Shown: positions 17,638-26,486, numbered from the stretch's first letter. The stretch is DNA of 64,000 bases from Microbacterium cremeum (GCF_015277855.1 NZ_CP063812.1:496001-560000), one strand, 5' to 3'. Made by a program: numbers and translations. Notes: generated by a model from the sequence alone, not told the origin.

Positions 17638-17642
17638 CCGAG

Positions 17643-17683
17643 GCGGGTGCGGGATGCCGCCGACCGGCGTATCCCGCACCCGC
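17643..17683. terminator. Bidirectional hairpin terminator
   Basis: GCGGGTGCGGGAT (17643-17655) and its exact complement (17671-17683) form a 13-bp stem with a 15-base loop, between two convergent genes and 5 bases after the plus-strand stop codon. Confidence 0.75.
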
Positions 17684-17740
17684 GTGGTCGACTCGTGACC
17701 GCGCGGGGCGTGCACCGCCACCCGCGCCGTGCGGGCCGGA

Positions 17741-18637
17741 TCAGCCCGCCACGCGCGCTCGCAGGTGAGGAGAGACGGATGCCGCGAACCCGGCGGCCGT
17801 CCGCTGCACCGCGACGAGCGGGTCGGTCGCCCAGATCTCCTCGTTGAAGATCTCGACCTCGATGTCGCGGTCGTAGCCGGTGGCCTCGACGGCGGCGGTG
17901 AGGGACGCGAAGTCGATGACGCCGTCGCCGGGGTAGTGGCGGCTCAGGAGCACGTCGGCGGCCAGCGGGGTCTTCCAGTCGCACACCTGATACGTCGCGA
18001 TGCGCCCCTCGCGGCCGGCCCGTTCGATCGAGGCGAGCACATCGGGGTCCCACCAGATGTGGAACGTGTCGACGGTCACGCCCACCACGGCGGGGTCGAA
18101 GTCCGCGGCGAGGTCGAGCGCCTGCCCGAGCGTCGAGACCACGCAGCGGTCGGAGGCGTACATCGGGTGCAGCGGCTCGATGGCGAGCGTGACACCCGCG
18201 GCCGCGGCATCCGGTGCCAGCTCGCCGATCGCGTCCCGCACGCGCTCGCGCGCGCCGACCAGGTCGCGGGAGCCCTCGGGGAGCCCCCCGGCCACGAGGA
18301 CGAGGATCGCGGTCGAGTCGTCGGCGCCCGCGGCCGCAAGCGTGGCCGCCTCCTCGATCGCGACGCGGTTGTCGTCGATCGAGGCGCGTCGCGCGGGGCC
18401 CTCGGACATCGTGAAGAAGCCGGAGCGGCACAGGGTCGTGAAGCGCAGCCCCGAGTCGGCGAGCATCGACGCCGCGGTCGCGAGCCCCACCTCCTGCACG
18501 GGCTCGCGCCACAGCCCGATCGCCGGCACGCCGGCATCGGAGGTCACGCGCAGCGCTGTCGCGAGGTCGGCGTGCTTGATCGTCGCCTGGTTGATCGACA
18601 GGCGAGGGTCGACGCCGCCGTTGAGCGAGAGGCTCAT
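17741..18637 (-). CDS. Sugar phosphate isomerase/epimerase (TIM barrel)
   Basis: A 298-residue xylose-isomerase-like TIM barrel. Visible metal/substrate positions include Glu in VTLAIEPLHPMY, Asp/His in VTVDTFHIWWDPDV, and the last Glu in IEVEIFNEEIW. Such proteins epimerise or isomerise keto-sugars or keto-acids and often pair with Gfo/Idh dehydrogenases. It starts with a 4-base ATGA overlap on the DUF993 gene and is the last gene of a three-gene operon. Its substrate cannot be read from the sequence. Confidence 0.85.
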   Translation of the reverse strand: MSLSLNGGVDPRLSINQATIKHADLATALRVTSDAGVPAIGLWREPVQEVGLATAASMLADSGLRFTTLCRSGFFTMSEGPARRASIDDNRVAIEEAATLAAAGADDSTAILVLVAGGLPEGSRDLVGARERVRDAIGELAPDAAAAGVTLAIEPLHPMYASDRCVVSTLGQALDLAADFDPAVVGVTVDTFHIWWDPDVLASIERAGREGRIATYQVCDWKTPLAADVLLSRHYPGDGVIDFASLTAAVEATGYDRDIEVEIFNEEIWATDPLVAVQRTAAGFAASVSPHLRARVAG

Positions 18638-19983
18638 GCGATCACCCCGGGAACGTCGATGCCGTTGTGGCGGAGCATGCCGTGCCAGCGGATCATCGCG
18701 AGCTCGGGGCGCTCCAGCGCGAGCGAGGAGTTCGCGAGCTCGACGATGCGTGAGAGATGGGGGAGGCTGCGCGCGGAGTGCAGACCGCTCACCATCTGGA
18801 ACGCGTCCTGGTGGCCGTTGAGCCACGACAGGAACGCGACACCGGTCTTGTAGTAGAAGGTCGGCGCCGCGAACACGTGGCGGCTGAGCTCCTCGGTGGG
18901 GCCGAGGATCTCGACGTAGCGCGCCGGGTCGCCGGCATCCAGCGCCTGGATGGCGGCCGAGGCGACCGGGGTGATCGCGGCGAACGCGCCGAGCAGGGCG
19001 TCGGAGTAGCCCTTGCTCGTCGATCCGGGCCGTTTCGTCTCGGTCGCTTCGCTCCCTCGCTCAACGACCGATCCCTCGGACGGTTCGCTCCCTCGCTCAA
19101 CGACCGACCCCTCGGACGGTTCGCTCCCTCGCTCAACGACCGACCCCTCGGTCGTTGAGCGAGCGAAGCGAGACGAAACGCCGTGGATGGAATCCCCGCC
19201 GATGAGGCCGACGTAGTTGAAGTCGTCGCCGGTGAACATGCGCACGCCCTCCGGGAGGCGCTCGCGCACCGACACCTCGGACGCGGCATTCAGCAGGCTC
19301 ATCTTGACGCCCGCGACCTTGCCGGCGTTCTCTTCGATGATCTGCAGCAGCACCGCCGACGCCTCGCGCCAGTCCGGGCTGCCGAAGTAGCCCTCGAGCA
19401 CCGGGTCGAACGCGGTGCCCAGCCAGTGCAGCACGACGGGCGTCGTCGCGGCCGACAGCACGTCGCGGAAGACGCGCCGGTAGTCCTCGGCCGACCCGGC
19501 GACGCGCGCGAGGTGGCGCGAGGCCATCAGCACGGGGCCCGCGCCCTGCTCCTCGGTGAAGTGCAGTTGCTCCTTGTAGGCGGCGATCACCTCGTCGATC
19601 GAGATGACCTCGGCCTCGACGTGGTCGGTGTTGACGCCGACGACGACCGAGCCGCCCTCTTCGCGCGCGACTTGCGCGCTGCGCGCGATCAGCTCGCGGG
19701 TGGCCGCGGCGTCCAGGCCCATGTTGCGCTGCGCGGTGTCCATGGCGTCGGCGACGCCGAGCCCCCACGAGTACACCGCGCGGCGGAAGTCGAGCGTCGC
19801 GTCCCAGTCCACCTCGGCGGGACGTCCGGGGGTGTTGTCGGCCCAGGTCTTGGGCACCACATGCGCGGCGGCGTACGCCACGCGGCTGCGGAGCGGACCG
19901 GTGGGCTTGCGGTGACCCGGCGCGTCGTTGAGCTCGACCGTCGACGCGGCGCCGAGGGGCGAGAGGAGCGTGAGCTGCGGCAT
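18634..19983 (-). CDS. DUF993 family (dihydrodipicolinate-synthase-like) protein with an in-frame repeat insertion
   Basis: A 449-residue protein of the DUF993 type, related to class I aldolases. Family landmarks are the start region HVVPKTWADNTPG, GVNTDH, VVLHWLGTAFDP, a lysine in KVAGVKMSLL and FTGDDFNYVGLI. Residues about 268-318 are not family sequence: they are the translation of a 150-bp intergenic repeat block (19031-19180) and contain three GSVVERGSE units. The reading frame resumes at GYSDALLGAF. Without the block the protein would be about 399 residues. It lies between Gfo/Idh and TIM-barrel genes, so an aldolase step in a sugar or sugar-acid route is plausible. Whether the inserted protein is active is unknown. 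Confidence 0.8.
   Translation of the reverse strand: MPQLTLLSPLGAASTVELNDAPGHRKPTGPLRSRVAYAAAHVVPKTWADNTPGRPAEVDWDATLDFRRAVYSWGLGVADAMDTAQRNMGLDAAATRELIARSAQVAREEGGSVVVGVNTDHVEAEVISIDEVIAAYKEQLHFTEEQGAGPVLMASRHLARVAGSAEDYRRVFRDVLSAATTPVVLHWLGTAFDPVLEGYFGSPDWREASAVLLQIIEENAGKVAGVKMSLLNAASEVSVRERLPEGVRMFTGDDFNYVGLIGGDSIHGVSSRFARSTTEGSVVERGSEPSEGSVVERGSEPSEGSVVERGSEATETKRPGSTSKGYSDALLGAFAAITPVASAAIQALDAGDPARYVEILGPTEELSRHVFAAPTFYYKTGVAFLSWLNGHQDAFQMVSGLHSARSLPHLSRIVELANSSLALERPELAMIRWHGMLRHNGIDVPGVIA
19031..19180. repeat. Repeat block of the TCGTTGAGCGAGCGAAGCGA family inside a coding gene
   Basis: The block runs from CGTTTCGTCTCGG to CGAGACGAAACG. It holds three direct copies of a 40-41-bp unit containing GCTCCCTCGCTCAACGACCG followed by one inverted copy, so the ends are complementary. 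The length is exactly 150 bp (50 codons), which preserves the frame of the DUF993 gene. The intergenic array at 46088-46306 has the same design. Confidence 0.9.
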
Positions 19984-19995
19984 CCGTCGATCCCG

Positions 19996-21213
19996 TCAGT
20001 CCAGCGACAGGGTCGGCAGCTCGACCTTGCGGCCTTCGCGGCTCGACTGCAGGCCGGCCTCGGCGAGCAGCACGCCGCGCGCACCCGAGAGGAGGTCGAA
20101 CTCGTACTCGGTGCCCAGCACGTAGGAAGCGAGGAACTCCTCCCACTGCTGGCGGAAGCCGTTCTGGAACACGTCGTTCGTGGGCACCTCGGCCCAGTCG
20201 GCGTCGTAGTCGTGGTCGTCGGCGAGGTCGGGGTTCCACACCGGCTTGGGAGTGGCGTTGCGGTGCTGGATCTTCGCGCCGAACAGGCCCACGATGGCCG
20301 AGCCGTGCGTGCCGTCGACGTGGAACTCGACGAGCTCGTCGCGGTTCACGCGCACTGTCCATGACGAGTTGATCTGCGCGATGATCGGGCCGTGCTCGGG
20401 GTCGCCCTCGAGCTCGAAGATGCCGTACGCGGCGTCTTCGGCGGTCGCGGTGTAGTGCTCGCCCTGCTCGTCCCAGCGGTCCGCGATGTGTACGGCCGCC
20501 TGTGCGTAGACCGTCTGGACGTCGCCGAACAGGTTCTCGAGCACGTAGTTCCAGTGCGGGAACATGTCGACGATGATGCCGCCGCCGTCCTCGGCGCGGT
20601 AGTTCCAGCTGGGGCGCTGCGCGGGCTGCCAGTCGCCCTCGAACACCCAGTAGCCGAACTCGCCGCGCACCGACAGGATGCGGCCGAAGAAGCCGGAGTC
20701 GATCAGCCGCTTGAGCTTCTGCAGGCCCGGCAGGTAGAGCTTGTCGTGCACGACGCCGGTCTTGACGCCGGCCTCCTTCGCGAGCTTCGCCAGCTCGAGC
20801 GCCTCGGCGACGGTCTCGGCCGTGGGCTTCTCGGTGTAGATGGTCTTGCCGGCGGCGATCGCCTTGCGCAGGGCCGACGCGCGCGCCTTCGTCACGAGGA
20901 AGTCGGCGTAGATCTCCCAGCGCGGGTCGGCGAGAGCGGCGTCGAGGTCGGTGGTGTAGTCCTCGATGCCGTGCCTGGCGGCGAGCTCGGCGAGCTTCGC
21001 CTCGCTGCGGCCGACCAGCAGCGGCTTGACGGTGACCTTGCTGCCGTCGGGCAGGTCGATGCCGCCCTGGTCGCGGATCGCGAGGATCGAGCGGACGAGG
21101 TGCTGGCGGTACCCCATGCGGCCCGAGACGCCGTTCATGATGATGCCGATCTCGCGCACGGGCGAGAGGGCGGATGCCGCGGCCGAGGCCGGAGCGAGTG
21201 TCGTATCGGTCAC
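19996..21213 (-). CDS. Gfo/Idh/MocA family oxidoreductase
   Basis: A 405-residue dehydrogenase with an unusual opening IGIIMNGVSGRMGYRQHLVRS in place of the plain GxGxxG, TEKPTAE as the EKP motif, and a pocket segment GGGIIVDMFPHWNYVLE. This subgroup travels with DUF993 and TIM-barrel genes, as here. The GTG at 21213 was chosen because CAGGA precedes it and because the frame further upstream crosses a LacI-type operator. The DUF993 gene follows after 12 bases. It probably performs the first oxidation in the three-gene route. Confidence 0.85.
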   Translation of the reverse strand: MTDTTLAPASAAASALSPVREIGIIMNGVSGRMGYRQHLVRSILAIRDQGGIDLPDGSKVTVKPLLVGRSEAKLAELAARHGIEDYTTDLDAALADPRWEIYADFLVTKARASALRKAIAAGKTIYTEKPTAETVAEALELAKLAKEAGVKTGVVHDKLYLPGLQKLKRLIDSGFFGRILSVRGEFGYWVFEGDWQPAQRPSWNYRAEDGGGIIVDMFPHWNYVLENLFGDVQTVYAQAAVHIADRWDEQGEHYTATAEDAAYGIFELEGDPEHGPIIAQINSSWTVRVNRDELVEFHVDGTHGSAIVGLFGAKIQHRNATPKPVWNPDLADDHDYDADWAEVPTNDVFQNGFRQQWEEFLASYVLGTEYEFDLLSGARGVLLAEAGLQSSREGRKVELPTLSLD

Positions 21214-21281
21214 GGGGTCCTGCTTTCTGCTCTGACGAAGTCTGGTACCGCACCTGTCCCCGGCGGTCGGGGATCGCGATG

Positions 21282-21295
21282 GGTAAACGCTTTCC
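21282..21295 (-). promoter_or_regulatory. LacI-type operator before the Gfo/DUF993/TIM operon
   Basis: GGTAAACGCTTTCC (minus strand GGAAAGCGTTTACC) is an imperfect palindrome of the same type as the other operators. It lies about 70 bases upstream of the GTG start, in the promoter zone. Confidence 0.6.
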
Positions 21296-21340
21296 AACAG
21301 TGTGCCACGGGCCCTCGCCCCACGCAACCGCCCCGCCCCC

Positions 21341-21479
21341 TCTGCTCCGCAGTCACAATCTGTCGCTCCCCGGCCGCTCCGCCCGCAAGTCCTGACTGCG
21401 GAGCGGAGAACGTCCGTGCTCCGCAGTCAGGTTCTGCGGGTGCGGAGCGCGTTCGCTACGAAAAGTGACTGCGGAGCGG
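21341..21479. repeat. Two tandem palindromic elements C
   Basis: The first copy pairs 21341-21355 with 21393-21407 (core CTCCGCAGTCA and its complement, 15 positions with one G-T pair). The second pairs 21418-21430 with 21466-21478 using the same core. The second copy overlaps the last codons and stop of the GH42 gene. No inner perfect stem is obvious. Confidence 0.7.
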
Positions 21480-23784
21480 TCGACGACGGGCGCGGAGGCG
21501 GAGGGAGAGGGACGCGCGGCGGGGGTCGAGGCGTCGACGGGGGCGGGGTGTGCGGCGGCGGGAGGGGGCGCGGCGGCGGGCGGGTGTGCGGCGGCGGGCG
21601 GGTGTGCGGCGGCGGGCGGGGGCGCGGCGGCGGGCGGGGGCGCGGCGGCGGGGCGCGCGGGGCGGGGGCGAGGACGAAGGCGACGCCCTGGGGAGCGAGG
21701 ACCACGCGGTCGACGACAGCGCCGGACTCGGCATCCGTTCCCGACATCGAGACCTCGACGGTCTCATCGCCGTGGTTGATCAGCGTCACGAGGTCGCCGC
21801 GACGCGCGGCCTCGACCCCGGCGGGCAGGTCCGCCACGACGGGGCGGACGCCGGATGCCTCGACCACGGCCGCGACGACGGCCTCGAGCCCGCCGGCCTC
21901 CAGCCCGCCGGCGTCGAGCCCGACGGCGTCGAGCCCGCCGGCGTCGAGCCCGACGGCGTCGAGCCTGCCGGCCTCGAGCCCGCCGGCCGAAGGGCCGTGG
22001 CTCGTGGGTTGCGTCGCGACGTACCAGGCCTCACCGGCGCCGTGCCGGTGGCGCGTGAGCGCGGGCGACCCGGCCGCGAGGCCCTCGTCGAACACCGCCA
22101 CGACCTCGGCGCCGGTCGCATGCACGCGCTCGGCGACGAGTCGCCCGCGGTGCACGGCATCCCCCATGCGGAAGGCGACCGTCTCGCCGGCGCCGTCGAC
22201 GGCACCCGCGTCGCGTGCCTGCGTCGCGCCGACACCGGTTCCGCCCGTGCTCACCCCGCTGAGCGCGCCGAAGTCCTCGAACCGCACGCCCAGCACCGGC
22301 CCCAGCTGCGTGAGGAACCCGCCGTCGCGGAACTGGTCGTGCCCGTCGACGATGTCGGTGGAGGGACCGGTGAGGAGCGTCCCGCCGCCGGCGACGAACC
22401 GCTCGAGCGCGGCCGCGCCCTCCTCGCGCAGCAGGTACAGCAGGGGCGCGACGACGAGGTCGTACCCGCGGTCGACCTCCTCGGGGCCCACGATGTCGAC
22501 CTGGATGCCGCGGGCATGGAACCCGCCGTACCACTCGAGCACGAGCGCGAGGTAGTCGACCTCGGTGGGGTGGTCGCGCTCCTCGACGGCCCACCAGCTC
22601 TCCCAGTCGAACACCAGGGCCACCTGGGCGTCGTGTCCGGGCGCGGGGAGCTCGGGCAGCGCCGCCAGGCGCGCGCCGAGCTCGGTGACCGCGTCCCACA
22701 CGCGCGTCTCGGTGCCCGCGTGCGGGAGCATCGCGGAGTGGAACTTCTCGCTCCCCGCGCGGGACTGCCGCCACTGGAAGAACATGATGCCGTCGGCCCC
22801 GCGCGCGATCGACTGCGCGGTCTCGGCCATCAGCGCGCCGGGGCGCTTGCCCGGGTTCGACGGACGCCAGTTGACGGCATCCGTCGCCTGCTCCCACAGC
22901 AGCCACGGAACGCCGGGCTTGAGCGAGCGGACCAGGTCGCGCTGGAAGGCGGCGTCGCGAACGCGGTTCGGGTTGGCCGGGTCGGGGTAGCAGTCGTCGG
23001 CGATGACGTCCATGAACGGCGCCCACCGGCGGTAGTCCGCGGGCTTGAACGGCCCCATGAAGTTCGTCGTGATCGGCTGGGTGGCGCCGGCCTCGAGCAG
23101 GATCTCGCGCTCCATGAGGTAGCACTCGAGCAGCATGTCGGACGTGAACCGGCGGTAGTCGAGCATCGACGACGGGTTGTGGCTGTAGGGCGCGAGCCGC
23201 GGCGGGAAGATCTCGTCGAACGACCCGTAGCGCTGCGACCAGAAGCTCGTGCCCCACGCGTCGTTGAGCGCGGCGATCGTCGTGTACCTGTCGCGCAGCC
23301 AGACGCGGTAGGCGTCGCGCGCGGCATCCGAGAAGTCCATCGGCAGGTGGCACCCGAACTCGTTGCCGACGTGCCACATCACCACGGCCGGATGCTGCGC
23401 GTAACGCTCGGCGAGGCGGCGCACGAGCTCGCCCGCGAGGCGCCGGTACGTCGGCGATGACGGTGCGAAATGCTGGCGGCTGCCCGGCCAGTACTTCGCG
23501 CCCGACTCGTCGGCCGGCAGCGTCTCGGGGTAGCGTGCGCTCACCCACGGCGGCGGCGAGGCGGTCGCCGTGGCGAGGTTCACCCGGATGCCGCCCGCGT
23601 GCAGCGTGCCGATGACAGTGTCGAGCCACTCGAAGTCCCACACGTTCTCGGCGGGCTGGATGCGCGACCACGCGAAGATGCCGAGGCTCACGATGTTGAC
23701 CCCGGCCTCTCGCATGAGGCGGACGTCCTCGTCCCACACCTCTTCCGGCCACTGGTCGGGGTTGTAGTCGGCGCCGTACAGCAC
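21427..23784 (-). CDS. Beta-galactosidase, GH42 family, with a Pro/Arg-rich tail
   Basis: A 785-residue GH42 enzyme without a signal peptide, so cytoplasmic. It starts at GTG with AGGAG 9 bases upstream; the first residues LYGADYNPDQW are classic GH42. The acid/base Glu142 is in HVGNEFG and the nucleophile Glu298 in WLLWEQAT. A trimerisation-like domain and a C-terminal beta domain follow. It should cleave galactose from galacto-oligosaccharides, for example galactan side chains of rhamnogalacturonan I; Bacillus YesZ is the functional parallel. A five-residue repeat (GGLEA/VGLDA) interrupts the third domain, and after about residue 705 the protein runs into a six-residue repeat (PPPRPR, PPPHTR) and palindromic element C. 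The last 80 residues are probably repeat-derived. Confidence 0.9.
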   Translation of the reverse strand: MLYGADYNPDQWPEEVWDEDVRLMREAGVNIVSLGIFAWSRIQPAENVWDFEWLDTVIGTLHAGGIRVNLATATASPPPWVSARYPETLPADESGAKYWPGSRQHFAPSSPTYRRLAGELVRRLAERYAQHPAVVMWHVGNEFGCHLPMDFSDAARDAYRVWLRDRYTTIAALNDAWGTSFWSQRYGSFDEIFPPRLAPYSHNPSSMLDYRRFTSDMLLECYLMEREILLEAGATQPITTNFMGPFKPADYRRWAPFMDVIADDCYPDPANPNRVRDAAFQRDLVRSLKPGVPWLLWEQATDAVNWRPSNPGKRPGALMAETAQSIARGADGIMFFQWRQSRAGSEKFHSAMLPHAGTETRVWDAVTELGARLAALPELPAPGHDAQVALVFDWESWWAVEERDHPTEVDYLALVLEWYGGFHARGIQVDIVGPEEVDRGYDLVVAPLLYLLREEGAAALERFVAGGGTLLTGPSTDIVDGHDQFRDGGFLTQLGPVLGVRFEDFGALSGVSTGGTGVGATQARDAGAVDGAGETVAFRMGDAVHRGRLVAERVHATGAEVVAVFDEGLAAGSPALTRHRHGAGEAWYVATQPTSHGPSAGGLEAGRLDAVGLDAGGLDAVGLDAGGLEAGGLEAVVAAVVEASGVRPVVADLPAGVEAARRGDLVTLINHGDETVEVSMSGTDAESGAVVDRVVLAPQGVAFVLAPAPRAPPPRPRPPPRPRPPPHTRPPPHTRPPPRPLPPPHTPPPSTPRPPPRVPLPPPPRPSSTAPQSLFVANALRTRRT
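21540..21665. repeat. 18-bp GC tandem repeat in the GH42 tail
   Basis: About six units of an 18-bp repeat (GTGTGCGGCGGCGGGCGG or GGGCGCGGCGGCGGGCGG) encode PPPHTR and PPPRPR on the minus strand. It directly adjoins palindromic element C, as the array at 258-425 adjoins element A. Confidence 0.75.
21881..21988. repeat. 15-bp tandem repeat inside the GH42 gene
   Basis: About seven units of a 15-bp repeat (for example CCGGCGTCGAGCCCG) encode the pentapeptides GGLEA, GRLDA and VGLDA. It lies in a loop of the non-catalytic half of the beta-galactosidase and is a likely length-variable site. Confidence 0.75.
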
Positions 23785-23820
23785 GTCGAGCAGCTCCTGT
23801 TCTGGTGGTCGGGCGGCGGG

Positions 23821-24480
23821 TCAGCGCCGACCGCGGCGGGCGGGGACGGCGACGACCGCGAAGGCGGCGCAGCCGAGCCCGGCGATGATCAGGGGGATCA
23901 GCATCCAGGTCACGACACCGGCCAGTACCGCCGCCGCGGCGAGGTACACCGCACCGATCGGGTCGCCGGCGACGGCCGACGGGATGCCGCGGACCGCCGT
24001 GCGCCAGCCGCGCTCGGGTGTCCACGAGCCCGCCGCCACGAGCAGCGCGACCGCACAGGCGACCAGGCCGGTCCAGCCGACGACCGCGACCGCGGGGCCG
24101 CCCGGCAACGCGCCGGAGCCGGCGAGGTCGATGTCGAGCACGAGCACCAGTGCGAGGACGGCACCCACCATGCCCACGACGAGCCCGCCCGGCAGCGCCC
24201 GGCGGTAGTCCTGCCAGAACGTCCGGGCGTGCGAGGCCTCCGCGTTCACATAGCGACGCAGATGACGGATGCCGGCGGCCAGGGCCGCGGGCAGCGTGAT
24301 GACCGCGAGGCTGCCGGCGGCGACGAGCACGCCGGTCAGCAGCACCTCGCCGAACAGGGCGAACGCTCCCGTGGCGCCGGGGAATCGGGCCGGCGCGCGC
24401 TCGGCGAGCGTGGGCCCGCTTCCGGACGCGTCGGCGCGACGCGCGGCCCGGAGTTCACGGCGATCCATGGTCTGCGGCAT
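23821..24480 (-). CDS. DUF624 (YesL-like) membrane protein
   Basis: A 219-residue membrane protein with about five hydrophobic helices. The first helix pair is followed by AAGIRHLRRYVNAEASHARTFWQDYRRAL, a pattern typical of DUF624/YesL proteins, which accompany pectin-oligosaccharide importers in Bacillus and others; their mechanism is unknown. It starts 3 bases after the MalG-type permease stop and ends 36 bases before the GH42 start, so it belongs to that operon. A second ATG 12 bases inside has no better ribosome site. Confidence 0.8.
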   Translation of the reverse strand: MPQTMDRRELRAARRADASGSGPTLAERAPARFPGATGAFALFGEVLLTGVLVAAGSLAVITLPAALAAGIRHLRRYVNAEASHARTFWQDYRRALPGGLVVGMVGAVLALVLVLDIDLAGSGALPGGPAVAVVGWTGLVACAVALLVAAGSWTPERGWRTAVRGIPSAVAGDPIGAVYLAAAAVLAGVVTWMLIPLIIAGLGCAAFAVVAVPARRGRR

Positions 24481-24483
24481 CCG

Positions 24484-25419
24484 TCAGCCCTTCAATCCCT
24501 GGGTGGCGACACCGTCGACGAGGAATCGCTGGAACACCAGGAAGAACAGGAGCACCGGCACGAGCGCGATGAACGAGGCGGTGACCGTGGCGCCGTAGTC
24601 GGCGCCGCCGGAGGACGCGTCGTTGTAGAGGCGGAGCGCGATGGGGAGGGGGTAGTTCTCGGGGCTGGTGAGGTAGAGGAGGGGACCGAGGAAGTCGTTC
24701 CAGGCCCAGATGAACGCGAAGATCGAGCACGTGATGAGCGCCGGCTTGATCAGCGGCAGGATGATCGACCAGAACACGCGGAGGTGGCCCGCGCCGTCGA
24801 TGCGAGCGGCTTCGTCCATGTCGCGGGGCATCTGGCGGATGAACTGGACCAGCAGGAACACGAAGAAGGCCTCGGTGGCGAGGAACTTCGGCAGCAGCAG
24901 CGGCCAGAACGTGTCGACGAGGTCGAGGTTGTTGAAGATGATGTACTGCGGGATGATCACGACGTGGAACGGCAGCAGCAGCGTGCCGATCATCGCGGCG
25001 AAGAAGATGCCGAGGCCCTTGAACTGGATGCGGGCGAACGCGTACGCGGCGAGCGATGACGAGAGCACCACGCCCACCACGGAGCCGACGGCGAGGAGGA
25101 GCGAGTTCAGGTAGAACCTCCACATCGGCACTCCGGCGATCCCCTCCATCACCTTGACGTAGTTGTCGAACGAGGGATTCTGCGGGATGAGGCTCTGGTT
25201 CTGTCCGAACTCGGCGTTGGGCTTGAAGGTGGAGAAGAACAGCCACACCAGCGGGTAGAGCACCACCGCGGCGAGGGCGAGCAGCACCACGAACCAGATC
25301 ACGGTCTGCCAGGTGCGGCGCTTGATCCTGCGGCGCGGCTCGCGGGCACGGGTGTCGGGGTCGACCTGGTTCTCGGTGATCAGGAGGGCGTTCTCGCCGA
25401 ACGAGGATGTGGTGCTCAT
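24484..25419 (-). CDS. Carbohydrate ABC transporter permease (MalG/YesQ type)
   Basis: A 311-residue permease with six predicted helices, an EAA loop MDEAARIDGAGHLRVFWSIIL and the family ending FQRFLVDGVATQGLKG. The ATG overlaps the upstream permease stop by 4 bases. With the MalF-type partner and the lipoprotein at 26487 it forms the importer of the rhamnogalacturonan locus. The ATPase is not encoded here. Confidence 0.9.
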   Translation of the reverse strand: MSTTSSFGENALLITENQVDPDTRAREPRRRIKRRTWQTVIWFVVLLALAAVVLYPLVWLFFSTFKPNAEFGQNQSLIPQNPSFDNYVKVMEGIAGVPMWRFYLNSLLLAVGSVVGVVLSSSLAAYAFARIQFKGLGIFFAAMIGTLLLPFHVVIIPQYIIFNNLDLVDTFWPLLLPKFLATEAFFVFLLVQFIRQMPRDMDEAARIDGAGHLRVFWSIILPLIKPALITCSIFAFIWAWNDFLGPLLYLTSPENYPLPIALRLYNDASSGGADYGATVTASFIALVPVLLFFLVFQRFLVDGVATQGLKG

Positions 25420-26411
25420 CGGTTGTCTCCGGCGTAGTGGACCCAGCTCCGCTGGGTGCGGAACAGGATCACGGCGATGATCGCGACCACGACCAGCAGC
25501 ACCCAGGCGATCGCCGCGGCGTAGCCCATCTGGCCGTCGGCGAAGCCGCGCTTGTAGAGATAGAGGGTGATGAAGTTCGTCATCCCGGCGGGTCCGCCGG
25601 TGCCGTTGCTGATGATGTAGGCCGACGCGAACACCTGGAACGCGCCGATCAGGCCCAGCAGCAGGTTGAAGAAGATCACGGGGCTGAGCATCGGGAGGGT
25701 GACGGCGCGGAACCGGTGCCAGGGGCCGGCGCCGTCCATCTCGGCCGCCTCGTACAGCTCTTTCGGGATCTGCTTGAGGCCCGCGAGGAAGATGACCATG
25801 GTGGCACCGAACTGCCACACGGCGAGGAGGATCATCATCGGCAGCACGAGCGACGGGTTGCCGATCCAGCCGCCGATGTCGATGCCGAAGAAGGTGAGCG
25901 TGCTGTCGACCGGTCCGTCGCCGGCGAACATCGCGCGCCACACGATCGCGACGCTGACCGAGCCGCCGATGAGCGACGGGGCGTAGAACGCGGAGCGGAA
26001 GAACCCGGCGCCGCGGTCGCGGTAGTTCAGCAGCATCGCGACGCCGAGCGCCGCGGCGAGGGTGATCGGCGTGCCGACCAGCACATAGATCAGCGTGATC
26101 TGCGCGGACTGCATGAACGCCGGGTCGGTGGTGAACATGCGGACGTAGTTGTCCAGCCCGATCCACTTCGGCGGCGAGAAGATGTTGTAGCTGGTGAACG
26201 AGAGGTACAGCGAGTACACCATCGGCACCAGGGTGAGGCCGAAGAACCCGACCAGCCACGGGATCAGGAACCCGTACCCGGCGACCGTCTCGCGGCGCTG
26301 CCGGGACCGCTGCCCGGGCCGGTCCAGGTGCTCCGGGCGGCGCTTGCGCGACAACGGCCGGCGCGACGACTTGTCGCCGGTCACGATGACTCTGGTCGCA
26401 GTGGTGCTCAC
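25416..26411 (-). CDS. Carbohydrate ABC transporter permease (MalF/YesP type)
   Basis: A 331-residue membrane protein. A basic N-terminal region of about 40 residues precedes YGFLIPWLVGFFGLTLVPMV, the first of six helices; the EAA loop is LYEAAEMDGAGPWHRFRAVTL. The start is GTG at 26411 with GGAGAA upstream, 75 bases after the binding-protein gene. It partners the MalG-type permease in the rhamnogalacturonan-locus importer. Confidence 0.9.
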   Translation of the reverse strand: MSTTATRVIVTGDKSSRRPLSRKRRPEHLDRPGQRSRQRRETVAGYGFLIPWLVGFFGLTLVPMVYSLYLSFTSYNIFSPPKWIGLDNYVRMFTTDPAFMQSAQITLIYVLVGTPITLAAALGVAMLLNYRDRGAGFFRSAFYAPSLIGGSVSVAIVWRAMFAGDGPVDSTLTFFGIDIGGWIGNPSLVLPMMILLAVWQFGATMVIFLAGLKQIPKELYEAAEMDGAGPWHRFRAVTLPMLSPVIFFNLLLGLIGAFQVFASAYIISNGTGGPAGMTNFITLYLYKRGFADGQMGYAAAIAWVLLVVVAIIAVILFRTQRSWVHYAGDNR

Positions 26412-26486
26412 GGGGTTCTCCGATACGGGGGGATCGAGTGGTGTTCCGGGCCCGGGTGCGCCGAGCGCACCCGGACCCGGAAGGAC

